Positions 10,827 to 23,684 are shown, counted from the first letter of the stretch. The stretch: DNA of 64,000 bases from Lepiota brunneoincarnata (GCA_023014365.1 JAEBUN010000008.1:682001-746000); one strand, 5' to 3'. Program-made: numbers and translations. The notes: a model not told the origin generated them from the sequence alone.

Positions 10827-11500
10827 CGATGACATTGTCGTACGTGGGGAGGGTCGCAGCGGGTCGGCTGCTATTTGGTACGAATGGAATATCACAAGGA
10901 CAGTGTAGACTGGTATTATTGAACCAAAAATCTACGGCGGGGGGAAGAGAGAAGGATGATATGCGGGTGCAAAGGCGCTGAACTGATGCTGTTGGGATAG
11001 ACGTGCCTCTGCGATCACCAAGATCTCTGCATTCTATGGGGAGGGTATTGTTGCAAAAAAAGAAAACCTCAATCCTTCTCATGTGTGTCTCATCGTCACT
11101 CGCGCTATGTACTCCAATTCCGATCCCAGAACTCATATTTGGTGGTACTCCCAGGCCCTCTCGTATGCCTCCCACTCGACCTACTTCTCTCACTTGCCTG
11201 ACTAACAGCCCGAGCTGCAGTCCATCCTCCTCGTGCCCTGTCCCAGCGCACCTCCCGTCACTCCGGGGGCTCTTGCCTGTCAGTTTGGATAAATTGGCAC
11301 CGATGGCCTCGATAACCTCCCCGCATGTCACTCTCGCATTGATCTCATACCTTTACTTCAATAGTCCACGGGTAGATCTTATTGACAATCTTCAGGTGAC
11401 TTAGACGGGGGAACGTCGCGGGCTCATCCCGTCCATTTGGCTATGAGATATGGTCCGGGTCCGAGGAACGTTGGGCGTGGCTCGTTGGAAAGAGCTGGAA
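10827..11500 (-). pseudogene. Relic of DUF6699 gene 3' end and P450 (3) upstream region
   Basis: The reverse complement follows 46240 down to about 45330: the P450 5' leader, the intergenic region, then the 3' half of the DUF6699 gene. TCGEIIEAIGANLSKLTGK and SSGIGIG.RSASDD of the intact protein are still recognisable. Between them the frame is deleted and broken. CpG decay is much weaker than in the relics left of 10260. Confidence 0.8.
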
Positions 11501-12250
11501 CAGGTCCCCAGCACTAGCAGGAGGTCTGGTTGATGTTGGGTAGGCAGGCTCGAGCATAGCATACCAAAGAGAAACTGCCTAAATTTTGAATACGCCCGTA
11601 GGTTGAACGTCTGCCACATAATGATTGTGAGGGAAGATGTTATATTGTTTTTGGGAAGCGTTGAGGATATGAGTAGCATTTTATTCCACCAGCTCCATCT
11701 TCGTCGAGTTGGGGAGCCGACGGGCAGCCGACCATCGTTTCTATGCCAACGCCCCGCCGCAAACCCCCAGGCCTTGCTCTGAGCCTTAGCCAGTTTCACG
11801 ACGAATCTTCTTTTTAAGCGAAATATGGAGAGAACGAAGGAAGAACATCCCGTGCACAGGTCAGGCGTTGGTGCCTATGGAACAACAGATGCAAATTTTC
11901 TGACCCGGACGGTACGATTATTATATTTGGTACATGATACCGTCTTCTTTCTCAACATACCTGATAGAATTTCAATAACCTAGCTATAATCGACCCCCAC
12001 GCCCCCTCTCCGGTTGCTGCCAGACCCCAGAGAGGCGTCTTTCTGGCTACTTATACTGATTTGTCTGAACGGAGCATCGTTTCCTCGAAAGCGATCATAT
12101 CCATATCTAAAGCTCTCACACACTACTTATATCTTGGTGGCTCACGTATCGCGACATCAGCCCTCCGCGCTCGATTTATCACAGCCCCCGCTGATCATCT
12201 TTGTTCGGGCGCTAACCCTTTGCGGAACTGGCCACTCGAGAGAGAACAAC
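11501..12250. other. Intergenic, upstream of glutamate 5-kinase
   Basis: No recognisable coding region. Homology to the 45-kb locus stops near 11500. The 12000-12250 part probably contains the promoter and leader of the glutamate kinase gene; no strong TATA box was seen. Confidence 0.4.
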
Positions 12251-14108
12251 ATGGTGCGCCCGAGTTCTCGACATGAACCTTCTTGCACGATTGTCATCAA
12301 ACTAGGTGATTAACTTTTGATGCTCTCTCGTTTGTTTTGGACAGACACCAACGGTGATTTTGTGGAATAGGAACCTCCTCTATCGTCCATGAAAAAACCC
12401 ACCAGCCTCTGTTATCTACGCTTTCTTCCGTCGTTGAGACCGTAGTGCAGCTCAAAAGGCGGGGACATAAGGTTGTTCTCGTTAGTTCTGGAGCCATTGG
12501 TGTGGGATTGAAGAGAATGGATATAGCGAGCAAACCGAAAAGTCTTTCAGGCAAGCAGGTATGCAATTTCGTGCCTGCTACATCTACCAAGCAGTTATCT
12601 CTATCGTCCAGGCATTAGCAGCGATCGGGCAAGGCCGACTCATTGCACTATGGGATAATCTCTTTGGGCAATTGGAGCAGCCCATAGCTCAGGTGTTGTT
12701 GACAAGGGGGGATATCTCGGATGTACGCGTCTTGTTTACTTTATGTGTGTAAGCTTCCCTGACATATGTGGCGCCTCCTGCAGAGAACGCGATATTTGAA
12801 TGCTGTCAATACCTTCAAGGAGTTACTATCTATGGGAGTTGTACCAATCGTGAACGAGAACGATACCGTCTCTGTCAGCGTGAGTGCTCTGCCATATGGA
12901 CTGATCCTTGGTTATGCATGTGCTCATACACAGGAAATCAAATTTGGAGATAATGACACGCTTTCCGCGATTACTTCTTCAATGATCCATGCCGATTATC
13001 TCTTCCTCCTCACTGATGTTGATGGGCTGTACACGACAAATCCACGAAAGGACCCCGATGCGAAGCAAATCGAAGTCGTGAACTCAATCTCTGCCATTCG
13101 CGCTGAAGGTATTCGGGCTTCCCTCCGTCATCCATCAATAATACTCATCACCTTCGATGCAGTCAGCACAAGCACCCTGGGATCCAACCTTGGCACCGGT
13201 GGAATGGAGACAAAATTGATTGCGGCAGAGATCGCCACCGCGGCAGGTGTGGCCACCATCATCACTTCAAGCAAAGAACCCGAAAATATTTTTGGTATCA
13301 TTGAATACCATCAACGCAACTCGACGAAAGCTTCTTCAGCACCTCAAACTCCTCGAGAACCGCCCTCGGGCCGCACGAGTCCGACATTAATGCTGCCCAA
13401 ACGTGACATCAATCCAAGTGGGAACCACGAAATTAGTGACGATTCGCCTCCAGCCGTTCCTCGACCGCCGCACACGGTATTCACGGCCTCGCCGACACCG
13501 CTGCGTGACCTCAAGTCCTGGACTAGCCACACACTATTCCCTTCTGGTAGTGTGGTCATCGATACAGGGGCACATCTAGTCCTATCGCGCCGTGAGTCTG
13601 GCGGGCGATTGCTGGCTGCTGGGGTGCTCGGCGTAATGGGTGCCTTCGCTTCTGGCCAGGCCGTCCGCATTTGTATACGCGAGGGTGATCCCGTACCGTC
13701 TTCGTCTCAAGAGGCGGCCCGGGAGAACTATGCGAAAGGTCTAGGCACGACAAGGCCGAGCACCCCGTCCGCGCCAGCAAACTCGGGACTATCCTTCGCG
13801 CTGACATCCTCAGCCGAAGGCGTACAAGTCAAGGCTACGAATGCTGCCCCTGAAGATGATGTGGTCTTGGTGGACAGAGTCACGGAGTACAGTGAGGCTG
13901 AAGTGATTGAGGTAGGGCGGGGATTGGCTAATTACAACTCGGCCCAAATTGCACGTGTGAAGGGCCTTAATAGGTATGTTGATGACTCATTTGTGCTGGG
14001 CTGGCACTAATGGACAAATATACTAGTGCATTCTTGACACAATTGTTGGGATATGCAGACTCGGAGTATGTGGTTGAAAACGTCACAATCCGAATTCCTC
14101 CTTCATGA
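12251..14108 (+). CDS. PRO1: Glutamate 5-kinase
   Basis: Catalyses ATP-dependent phosphorylation of L-glutamate to glutamyl-5-phosphate, the first step of proline synthesis, in the cytosol. The ATG at 12251 opens [19 protein letters not shown]. After the first intron come [63 protein letters not shown] and [16 protein letters not shown], the full amino-acid-kinase signature. A long Ser/Pro-rich linker precedes a C-terminal PUA-type domain ([25 protein letters not shown]). Introns: 12306-12370, 12559-12611, 12723-12783, 12880-12933, 13109-13162 and 13974-14026. The end is [12 protein letters not shown]. No frame breaks. Stands alone with housekeeping neighbours. Confidence 0.93.
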
Positions 14109-14337
14109 TAGACCTGTACTGCATTGAATGGAAACGTTTGTCCAATGGCATGTGGCCGTTCTGACATGAGGGGAAGTACTGTGGAACATATCAGTGGCTG
14201 TGATAGTTGTTTGTGCAAACCAAATATGGTCGTTTTATTACTGATAATTTTTGTTTTTTCCAGCGAGTTTGTTCCTCCGAGCCACGTTTCCCCTTTTCAT
14301 GCGCTAACTTATCGTCCCCTTTATTCCAACCACCACC

Positions 14338-15692
14338 ATGTATCACAATAACTCCATTCGCATCCTGACAGGTATGTCCCCCTCTGTACTCAGTTCCGCC
14401 AAAAGCTGTGCTTAACTTCGCTAGGGAATAGTCACCCCGAGCTCGCCTTTGCCGTGGCCGAGCGGTGAGCTACCTCGAGTCACCTCCAACGAACACCACC
14501 TGAAAAACCGTTTTACAATCGTGATCCGCTAACAATCTCAGGCTCAACGTTCCTCTTGTACCCTGCACCGTCAAAAAATTCTCCAATGGCGAAACCAATG
14601 TCAAAATTTCCGAATCAGTCCGTGACGAGGACGTCTTCATCATTCAGTCAGGTTGCAGTGATGTGAACGACAACTTCATGGAACTCCTTATCCTCATCTC
14701 TGCGTGTAAGACAGCGTCTGCACGTAGGATCACCGCTGTCATCCCTTGCTTCCCCTATGCACGCATGGACAAGAAGGACAAATCTCGTGCACCCATTACG
14801 GCCAAGCTAGGTCGCCAACATGCTGGTGGTGGCAGGATGCGACCATGTGATTACGATGGATCTCCATGCCAGTCAGATCCAGGGCTTTTTCGATATCCCT
14901 GTAGACAACCTCTGGTCGGAACCACTCATGATCTCCTATATCAAGCGGAATGTTCCTGAGTGGGAGAATGGAATTGTTGTTAGTCCGGATGCTGGAGGTG
15001 CCAAGCGGTGAGTCGCGCCCGCGGCCCGGCCTCAATGTTATCCACCTGGGTCTGATAATTTGAACCGTTTTCCCCTCGAAGCGTCACCGCCATGGCAGAC
15101 AAACTTGGCATCGAATTCGCCCTGATTCATAGGAAACGAGATGGGAAGTCTCAAACTGCTCCAGAACGTATGGAAATTCTTGTTGGAGATGTGAGGGACA
15201 AGGTGAGTGCCTAGATTTACGTCACCACTTCGCATCATCCACACTGTCAGGTCGCAATTCTCGTCGATGATATGATTGACACCGGGACGACCCTCACTCT
15301 GGCTGCCCGAACCCTTCATGAGAAAGGGGCCAAATCTGTTCATGCCTTGATATCGCATGGTGCTGTCGTCAATGTTCCTCTGATTGATTGGATGACAATT
15401 TACTCGTGCAGGACTACTTTCTGAGACGAATATGAGCTTAATTGATGCGCTCCCCATTGAACGACTTGTCGTATGAGTCTTTTTTTACTCGTCTATATTA
15501 CTGATTCTGAACGTTGGATTTTAGGTTACAAACACCATTCCCCAAAAGCAGCACCAAAGTCTCTGCTCAAAGCTCATCACCATTGATATTAGTCCGACAA
15601 TTGCTGAGAGCATTCGCAGGACACACAACGGCGAGAGTATTAGCCTGCTTTTCGGCGAGTGGGCGGAGACTTCCAGCGTTGCCATTGTCTAG
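14338..15692 (+). CDS. Ribose-phosphate pyrophosphokinase (PRPP synthetase)
   Basis: Makes PRPP from ribose 5-phosphate and ATP for nucleotide, His and Trp synthesis. Start [12 protein letters not shown], then [62 protein letters not shown] and the PRPP-binding loop [11 protein letters not shown]. Introns: 14372-14424, 14465-14541, 15008-15081, 15203-15250, 15360-15411 and 15471-15524. The C-terminus SSVAIV ends at 15692. One oddity: after RAPITAKL the frame jumps by one base (CTA G GTC, about 14810) to resume [13 protein letters not shown]. These blocks are contiguous in the family, so this is a +1 insertion in an essential gene and most likely a sequence error. Which of the fungal PRS paralogues it is was not determined. 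Confidence 0.9.
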
Positions 15693-16082
15693 GTTCTGAA
15701 GCAGATTTCTCGACCTCTTGTATATCACCGCCAGCTTGAACATTGGGCCGCTGTTGCAGAACTTGCCAAGGTTATCTCATTATGTGCTCTACACGATCTT
15801 GGATAGACTTGCTATTGGTTTCGAATTCTGATCAGATGTTGCTGGAAAAAACTTATGTAGACTTGGGAATTGGTAATACACAAAGGAAAGACCCAATCAA
15901 AAGGACGAGGCGTTCCTCGGGGGAGCTTTCGCGGCTTCTTTCTCGCTAGTCAAGATAGTTTCGATATTATTTCCTATCTTGAGACGATCCTCGATACTTA
16001 AGGACGGTGGTGCGGAATAACCGAGTACTGCGTTCAGCAAATTCAAGTTAGCAGAGAAAGAAGTGACGGATAGATTGAGAGT
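15693..16082. other. Intergenic between convergent genes
   Basis: Region between the PRPP synthetase stop and the stop of the minus-strand dioxygenase-like gene; presumably both 3' ends. Nothing else recognised. Confidence 0.4.
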
Positions 16083-16954
16083 CTAAGACTTGCTAAGACT
16101 GGGATATTGCAATGGAATCTTCTCGCTGTAGACTGGGAGTTTGGAGAGGTCAAGTGCATAGGGCTGACCCAACCACGCGACTCGATGTTCGTGGTCCCTT
16201 GGGGGCGGGTTCGGTAATGGAGTGTCTTATATATGCGATCCACTCACTTCCGCTGGAATTGTAAAGTTTGTTAGCAAAACTTAGGTCGCATCCCTGAATT
16301 GTAGCTCACCTCTTCCTGTGTTAATGGATGGATCAAGATACTGCAATGAGGGAGAAGGGCAATTGAGGATACCTAATAATTAGCAATGAAGCGCTCCATC
16401 GAGAACGCACCTCAAATTGCCTCGATTCAAACACAAGTACGAATAGACGGCGGAGAAGGTCTCGGAGGGGCACCATATCTCGTACGAACCTGTTCAGAAC
16501 AAGGAGACAGTTTTACCTCAGCCTTCGGCTCTTCTTCGGTAATTGGTTCGCGCAACCGGGCACGCTCGGATGGAGGCAGGCGTAACACATACCGACAGGA
16601 TGCGGACCGGTTGGTTCCATATTGACTCGAAACAGAGGGACAGCGACAAATGCTCCGTCCCGGCGGAGGCAGAGGACTGCGTCACGGAGTCTGAGAGCAG
16701 CATCATGCTCTTCGGCATTGTGTTGGTGGAAGTAGATGTCTGTGTGAAATAACAAATGAAGGATTGACAACTTTGTGGTAAGGGTATCGAAAGACCAGTG
16801 CACGCACGGAAGTGCCACTCCCTGCGGCCAATGGAGATGTAGATTAGATGGTTAGTTGCCAAGATACATAAGTAAGCGACCACTGGCAGTCCTACTTGAT
16901 TTCTGAGTCGATGACCGTTTTCAAATCTGTCTCTGGCTCGGGATGCTTGCTCAT
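16083..16954 (-). CDS. DOPA 4,5-dioxygenase-like protein
   Basis: Small non-heme-iron extradiol dioxygenase of the fungal DOPA 4,5-dioxygenase family (PF08883 type), known from Amanita muscaria pigment synthesis. Built from short exons on the minus strand: MSKHPEPETDLKTVIDSEIK, EWHF, HIYFHQHNAEEHDAAL...GAFVAVPLFRVNMEPTGPHPVG, SYEIWCPSETFSAVYSYLCL, SILIHPLTQEE, and a last part reading DHEHRVAWLGQPYALDLSKLP to the stop at 16085-16083. His of HFHIYFHQ, GPHPVG and LIHPLT are the expected iron-ligand and active-site histidines. The junction into the last exon does not keep frame with an ordinary GT-AG splice (one base too many, near 16186-16200), perhaps another +1 error. It lies tail-to-tail with PRPP synthetase. 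Substrate could be DOPA or another catechol. Confidence 0.8.
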
Positions 16955-18142
16955 ATTGCAATAGCTGGGAGGGATTTTGTCCTTCGATGAACGATCACTG
17001 GTAGTTCAATGAGGCTGTGCCGGCTCTCGCTGCCATGAACTCATCCCCGAGACATCACGGGAACGTCAACAAGAGCTCGGACATGGCCTTTTGATACCTT
17101 CTTTTCCTGCATACATTTCTAACTGCGGTGATAATTTTTTTTACTACACCGGATCTGCGCCTTTCAAACACAGCTTCAACGTGTGATCCAACGAGGCTGA
17201 TTACTTAGCCAGCCTTAGTCTTTACTAAGCGTAGAGAGACGCCCTATATTGTGTACCAACTTCGAAATTATTTCACAGGTGCTGCTCATCGTTTTTATGG
17301 GGCCAAAGGCCAGTTTGTGGGATCACGGAGGGGCTATTCGTCTTGGACAGCTATCCTATCCATCGGCTGCTACTGGAGTGGAGGATTCAAAACTCGAGGG
17401 AGTGTAAGCTATTCAATTTATTGATTCCCATGTGTATTATTAAGGAAGATGACGGGTAAACTTGAAATTCGGTGTGCCAGAGGGCCATTAGGGGACTTCT
17501 CGAAATCTCTAGAATGCGGGGAAGAATGTGTATTTCAAGATATCCTTTTGACAAACCAAAGTCCGCTTCAAACCTCATATCAGGTACGGTAGCCATAGAG
17601 ATCGATGGGGCACAAAAACCACACTAGCAGGACACATAGAATAATTTCCAGAAAAATGTAGATATCACCAGGCAACCACATTGTCAGGAACAGGGACTTG
17701 GAGTGTATTTATGCGGCCAGCCATATGCAAGCCGAACTAGGAGTACACAGTAATTGGCTCGGAATAATAAAATGACATTGATTGCAGAAGTGGGACATCA
17801 TAAAGAGGCTCGACAGCCTGCGGTGTTTCCATTTTGTCCGAGCGACCTGCTGGTCCACGAATGAAAATGTCACAGAGTGGGGGGAGAACGCTTTCTCCAG
17901 CACCATGGGGGTTCCATTCACCGTCCTGATTTCTCGATTACTTCGGACTTCGGCCTTCAGCTACATCCACACATCGGACTACTGGGTCAAGGTATTCCAA
18001 AAATCCAGGTCATACCGATATAAACGAGTATTTAGCAGTGCACAGGCGGATAAATACAAACATGTAAACACATGTCCACAATGGCTTCAAGCCCTCACGA
18101 GTGGGAAATGCGTAAATAGATCCCTCGACAACCATCCCAACG
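16955..18142. other. Divergent intergenic region
   Basis: 1.2 kb between the start of the dioxygenase-like gene and the start of ALG2, which are divergently transcribed, so it should hold both promoters. Open frames here show no family motif or plausible splicing. No RNA gene recognised. Confidence 0.4.
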
Positions 18143-19825
18143 ATGCCAGCCCGCCCATTGCGTGTGGCATTCCTTCACCCAGATCTCGGAATTGGTACTC
18201 AACTCTATCTTTCCCGGGGCTCTAGTTGATTCTTGAACCGCCAGGTGGTGCTGAACGGCTTGATTGTGGATGCTGCCCTTGGGTTACAGGCCCTGGGCCA
18301 TTCCGTCGACATATACACCTCTCATTGGGATCCAAAGCACTGTTTCGAGGAGACTAAGGACGGTACGTGAGATGAGTCGGTGCAAGTGGATTGTTCTGAC
18401 GCATCCAAACAGGCACCCTTAAAGTTCATTATATCAAGCCGCCATTTCCTAGATCTTTCCGGGGGAAATTCCACATCTTATGCGCGCATGCGAGGCAGCT
18501 CCACTTAACAACTCATCTTCTGGCGCCATGGGCGCCAACGTATGATGTCTATTTCGTTGACCAACTCTCAACCTGCATCCCCTTCCTTCGCGTTATTGGA
18601 AGCACTCGGGTCGTGTTCTATTGCCATTTCCCGGATAAATTGTTGGCAAATGGGGCGTTCGTGGATGGGAACCTGGTCAAGAAGCAGGGGAGTTTGTTGA
18701 AGAGGATATACCGTTATCCCATGGATTGGTTAGAAGAAGTGACAACAAGTATGTTATGGGCTACCCCTACATGCACAACCTTGCCTAACAGAAAGCAGGA
18801 CAAGCAGACGTGATTTTAGCAAACTCCAAATTCACAGCACGCGTTTTCAAATCATATTTTCCTTCAATATTACAGAATCCGGAGATCATATACCCAGGCA
18901 TTAACATCAAAGTCTATGAGTCCCAGGTAGATTCAAGTGACCCAGAGATTTCTGCAATTTCATCGTTCGTCTCTTTCCTCCAGCCCTCAACTTCTCCTGG
19001 TGTTGACCGCTCCCTAGACATAGACCAACACTGCTATCCCTTAATCGTTTCGAAGGGAAAAAGAACGCCGCTCTGGCAATCGAAACATTCGCGGCTTTAA
19101 AGAGACGATCGCCAGCGCAGGATGCACGTCTCGTCCTTGCAGGTCTGGAAGTTGACTCTTGTTACGATATCACTCTAAACAGCCTATTAGGTGGCTACGA
19201 TCCTCGGGTTGAGGACAACATTCAGACATTGGACGCCTTGATAGAGCTCGCGCGAACGCACTCTCTGTCCTATAACATTGTCACACCCACGATATTCCAA
19301 GTCCCCTTACCCGCGCACGTCAAACAATCTAGACCAGATATCCTGTTCCTTCTCAATTTCACAACAGCCCAACGCACGGCGATGCTCAGCTCTCCCTCGA
19401 CTAGAGTTCTCTTGTATACGCCTGCTAATGAGCATTTCGGCATCGGGCCCGTGGAAGCTATGGTTTGCGGTGTGCCTATCCTGGCCTGCGATAGTGGGGG
19501 CCCGACTGAGAGTGTCGTTGACATTGACATGCCTTCTAGTGCCCGTACTGGTTGGTTGCGTCCCCCAGATCCGGTCACTTGGGCAGACACGCTGCAAGAG
19601 ATTTTATCGCTTCCACCACAAGACAAAGCGGCTTTGTCCTCGCGGGGACGGGAGCGAGCGCGATTATTATTCAGTTTGGATGCAATGGCGAAGGGTATAG
19701 AGAAAGCTTTAACGGAGGCTGTATTGTTAGGTAGGATCGATAACCGGACGTTTGGGGTCTTTGCACTCTTGGTCTGCTTTGTCTCCGTATACATGTTCGC
19801 TGTTTCTGTGTTTCCACCTTCATGA
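18143..19825 (+). CDS. ALG2: ALG2, alpha-1,3/1,6-mannosyltransferase
   Basis: ER enzyme adding the second and third mannoses to the dolichol-linked N-glycan precursor on the cytosolic face, using GDP-Man. Start MPARPLRVAFLHPDLGIGGA(E), then ERLIVDAALGLQALGHSVDI, FYCHFPDKLLA, DVILANSKFTARVF, YPGIN, RPTLLSLNRFEGKKN and the GT4 EX7E motif in EHFGIGPVEA, followed by PILACDSGGPTES. A hydrophobic C-terminal helix ends VFPPS. Introns include 18194-18242 (approximate), one around 18364-18412, one near 18750-18791 and one at 18965-19017 with donor GTTCGT. The last is needed to join SSAISS to HRPTLLS. No frame breaks. Single-copy essential gene in fungi. Confidence 0.92.
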
Positions 19826-21582
19826 CAATAAATGTTGATGTCTTGGACTCGGGAATCCGGATGGATTGGTCATCTCAGATCGCAGTCCCTTCATCAAACG
19901 TTTCAACCGCGGTCGAGAATCCATGGACGAATCAACCAACGATTCGAAAAGAAAGCGGCCATGGGGTTTCCTGGGAGCCAGACTGCTGGGCTTCCTGATC
20001 GGGCGTGTAAGGAGAAGGATGGTAACTATTGAATGAAGAGCATGTGGGCTCACGGCTGCAAGTACGCCCCCTGTGATCCTATGCGGGTACGAAATAAGGT
20101 ATGGCACCCGATCATGGGTCGTCGGTAGCTGAAATCATATCATTGAATATACTGTTTTTAATCTGCATGTCTCCTGGGGAGACCCGAATAGGGACAGCCG
20201 AATGAGGCCCCACAAATGCGACCCCAACCAGAAGCAATGACAGCATGCTTGGCTCGTTAAGTGCTAGTGAAAATGATGGCCTAGGCTACCTGCAAGGGCT
20301 GTAGAATTTTCGACCCCTCAACTACCCTGGGAATTTGTCGAAAAGTTTACAGCAGAACCTGCTGCGCAACTGAACGAAATTGACGGACCGATGACGCGTA
20401 AAATTGGAATAAGCAGGATTGTGCATGTTGAATCAAGCAATGAATGCATTAGGTTACGCCTTGGAACATCACTCTTGAATACTATGAGACTTCGGTAGCT
20501 TCAGGCCTCAAGTTATTAGCCCCTAAGATTATTGGACAAGAAAAGGATTCAGTATGGTGCTGGCGAGATTCACGATATGGTTCACCTTCAGCCTCCTCCT
20601 GATTGTTCACCCATTCTCAGACATCACGGATTTTCCGAGTGCCCGAGTAGTAGCCACCTGGAGATTGGATCGGAATGCTAAGGGGAGGGATAAGATTTGA
20701 TTGGCTCCTCTGACTAGACAAGAAGACATTACCTATTCAATAGACAACAGTCCTAGATATCTCTCCGCTATTGTTGAGAATAGAGGCCGATATCCGTGGG
20801 GCTCGCGCCGTTTTTGGGTAGTCTGTGGGTATGAACATGTATCCAAAATCGCGGATCAGGCATTGTGCGTGAATCAATGGCACAGAGATTCGAATGCGAG
20901 TCGCAAAGCTTGTGCAACCGGCCTGATTCCCTTAGCCACTGGAACATAACCTTGACTAGCTTGCTGTGATTTCTTGCGCATCGCTTTGTATAGGGCTGGC
21001 GTCATGGCAGGCGGCTGTCCAGACAAACCCACTTTTGGAGGACGATCTTCTTCCGTCCTTCGGGGCGATATGGGGAAGCGATAATATGTTGGACATTCTG
21101 CATGTCCCGAAATCGACCCCTAGATGGAGCCTCTCATGTCCTGTGGAGCGAGCACTCAAGGGGGCCGAACTGGACTTCGCGTGCACAGCGGGGCCCTTGC
21201 GTTTTTCATTTTTTGTCCAATATCTATCCGCTTTGGATATCCCAAAACAAGGGTTCGTATCAGGTTACGCGCTAGTGCCTAGATGCTGGTTCTGGCCTAG
21301 AAAGACCGTATGAAGTACTCCGCACAACATTCAGTCAAATGAAGCACCCACCAATTTCGACGGGTTATATGACCTGTTGGGCGATAGAAAGGATACCAAA
21401 ATTGAGTTATCCCGTCCTTTGCTCGTGACGTATGTGATAGTCAAACGGTCCAGAACGGATGCTTACGGAAGGGATAGTGGACACGTGCCTCAACTTGCGT
21501 TGTTCGGGCGCTCGCTGCACGGCACCCACAGCACCACAGCCCAAGTGATAAACCTGGGCAACTAGGAGACGGTCCCAACACC
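19826..21582. other. Intergenic, ALG2 to carboxypeptidase
   Basis: 1.76 kb without a recognised gene. An open stretch at about 19855-20035 reads plausibly (SPFIKRFNRGRESMDE, GFLGARLLGFLIGRV) but lacks a start. A 48-codon frame at about 20553-20699 begins with a hydrophobic segment. A stretch around 20700-21310 is open but matches nothing I know. Small or decayed genes are possible. Confidence 0.35.
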
Positions 21583-23684
21583 ATGAAATCAGGGATATCT
21601 TATCTTGCATTCGTATCGCTTTGTTGCACTTTGGCGGCGGCGGCACCTTACAGCGACAGCCAAATAGTCCTCCAGAGTAACTTGGGCATTGGGGATGGCC
21701 TCAAGCAAGCCGCGTTCGACTACATTGAAGAGGGAAAGAAGGCGATCCTGGCGGGAAAGGTCAATATGCAGAAATGGATACACGCCGGAAAGGAGTACAT
21801 CAAGCAAGACAACCTCATGTGTAAGCGCAGCTTGCTTTTTACCCTCGAAAAGGAATAGGATCTAACGATACCTAGACGAACTGGTATCGCACCCGACTCT
21901 CAGCGATTATTTCCTGAGAGTCACAGAACCTAAGTTATGTGACCCCTCGGTCAAGCAATATTCCGGCTACCTCGATATCGCCGAAGACAAGCACTTGTTC
22001 TTCTGGTGAGTTACCAAGAGTCATGCCATTTGAATCATCTGAACCGAGGCGCGCCTACAGGTTCTTTGAGTCTAGAACTTCGCCCGAGAATGCGCCTCTG
22101 CTCCTCTGGCTTAACGGGGGACCGGGTTGTAGCTCGTCCACCGGGTTGCTGTTCGAGCTCGGGCCATGCAATGTCGTCAATGAGGGCAGGAACGCTACTC
22201 ACAATCCCCTCAGCTGGAACACCCATGCCAACATCATCTTCCTCGACCAGCCTGTCAATGTGGGATATTCATACGCTGACGACGGTACAACCGTCAGCAC
22301 CAGCCCAGTTGCCGGCAAGGATGTGCACGCCTTCCTTGAATTGTTCCTCAATCGTTTTCCAAAATACTCGACCCAACCATTCCATATTGCTGCAGAGAGC
22401 TACGGTGGAACATACGCTCCTAATATTGCCAAGGTGATTTATGAAGCAAATCAACAACTGGCAGCCGTCCCTTCGCCTGGATTGAAGCATATTAACCTCG
22501 CTTCGGTGATCCTTGCAAATGGACTCACCGACCCATATATCCAGATGGCCTCGATTCCCGACTACGTATGCGATGGCCCGTTTCCCATTTACGATGACCC
22601 TCATGGGCCTCAATGTCAAGCATTGCGGACCAAGGTTCCCACCTGCCAACGCCTCATTAATTCCTGCTATAAATTCAACTCGAGGTTTACTTGCGTACCT
22701 GCAACTCTATACTGTAATACCCAGTTGATGGCACCTCTAATGCGTACGTCCCTTTCTACCCTTGGGTCAGAGAATTACTGATGTGCTGATCTGTCACTCA
22801 GAGACTGGCCTCAACCCATACGACGTTAGGAGGAAGTGTGACCGGCAGAAAGATGGCAGTCTCTGTTATAAACAAATGAAATGGATTGAAACCTGGATGA
22901 ATGACCCGAGGAACAAAGCTGCTTTGGGTGTCAATCCCGAGAGGGATTTCCAGTCTTGCAACATGCAGGTCAACCAAGCTTTCACAATGAACGGCGATGG
23001 AATGCATAACAGTGCAAGTTTGCTCCCTGATCTGATTAATGATGGCATCCGACTTCTGGTCTACGCCGGTAATGCTGGTGAGTCAGAATTTTACATCTCT
23101 CGAGCCATTTCGGAGCAGAAGCGCTGAGCCTTCTTATAAAGACATGATGTGCAACTATATGGCGAGTCCCTTCCAATTCAAGATGGCGTGGCTTGCTTTC
23201 TCACCTGCGCTGACGAGCTTAGGGGAATGAACGTTGGGTAGACCAGCTTGAGACGAAGTTCTCTGAGGAATTCAGGTCCACTAAACCTGCACCTTGGGTG
23301 ACCCTCAGCACTGGACGTACAGCGGGTGAGGTCCGTAGCGCGGGTGGTAACAGCTTCACCGCAGGCAACGTCACATTTGTGAACGTCTTTGATGCAGGGT
23401 ATGCGTCCTTAATTTATATTTACGACACCACGCTGACCCGATGTCTGTCTTCACCCCTCTTTGTAACTCTCGGCGTAGACATATGGTACCCTACGACCAG
23501 CCAGACGCAGCTTTGGTATGTTCTCGTTTCCCTGGCCTTGACCCCTGGATCAAGCGTATCGGAGTGTTGAAAACTGACGTTTCTTGTGATTCAGGATCTC
23601 ATCACACGATGGATCATGGACGTGCCCTTAACCTTTGATGGGAACAGCGAGCTAACAAAACTCGCAAGCCTTCCTCCCTTTTAG
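21583..23684 (+). CDS. Secreted serine carboxypeptidase (peptidase family S10)
   Basis: Releases C-terminal residues from peptides in an acidic compartment or outside the cell. A signal peptide, MKSGISYLAFVSLCCTLAAA, is followed by a propeptide-like region, then YSGYLDI, LLLWLNGGPGCSS, ESYGGTYAPNIA (catalytic Ser), GIRLLVYAGNA|D (catalytic Asp) and GHMVPYDQPDAAL (catalytic His). The end SLPPF is at 23684. About eight introns. One after CNYM uses a GC donor (GCGAGT, about 23161) and joins to GNERWVDQLE. Cysteines and N-glycosylation sequons (such as NAT) suit a secreted enzyme. No frame break found. It is related to carboxypeptidase Y and other fungal S10 enzymes; I cannot assign a vacuolar or extracellular location beyond the signal peptide. 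Confidence 0.9.

Noticed and set aside
17782..18225. 147-codon plus-strand frame overlapping the ALG2 start
   Set aside because: Overlaps the first exon of ALG2 in another frame and shows no family resemblance.
19855..20040. Open stretch with KRFNRGRESMDE and GARLLGFLIGRV
   Set aside because: Looks protein-like but lacks a start codon or any upstream exon I can join; left as intergenic.
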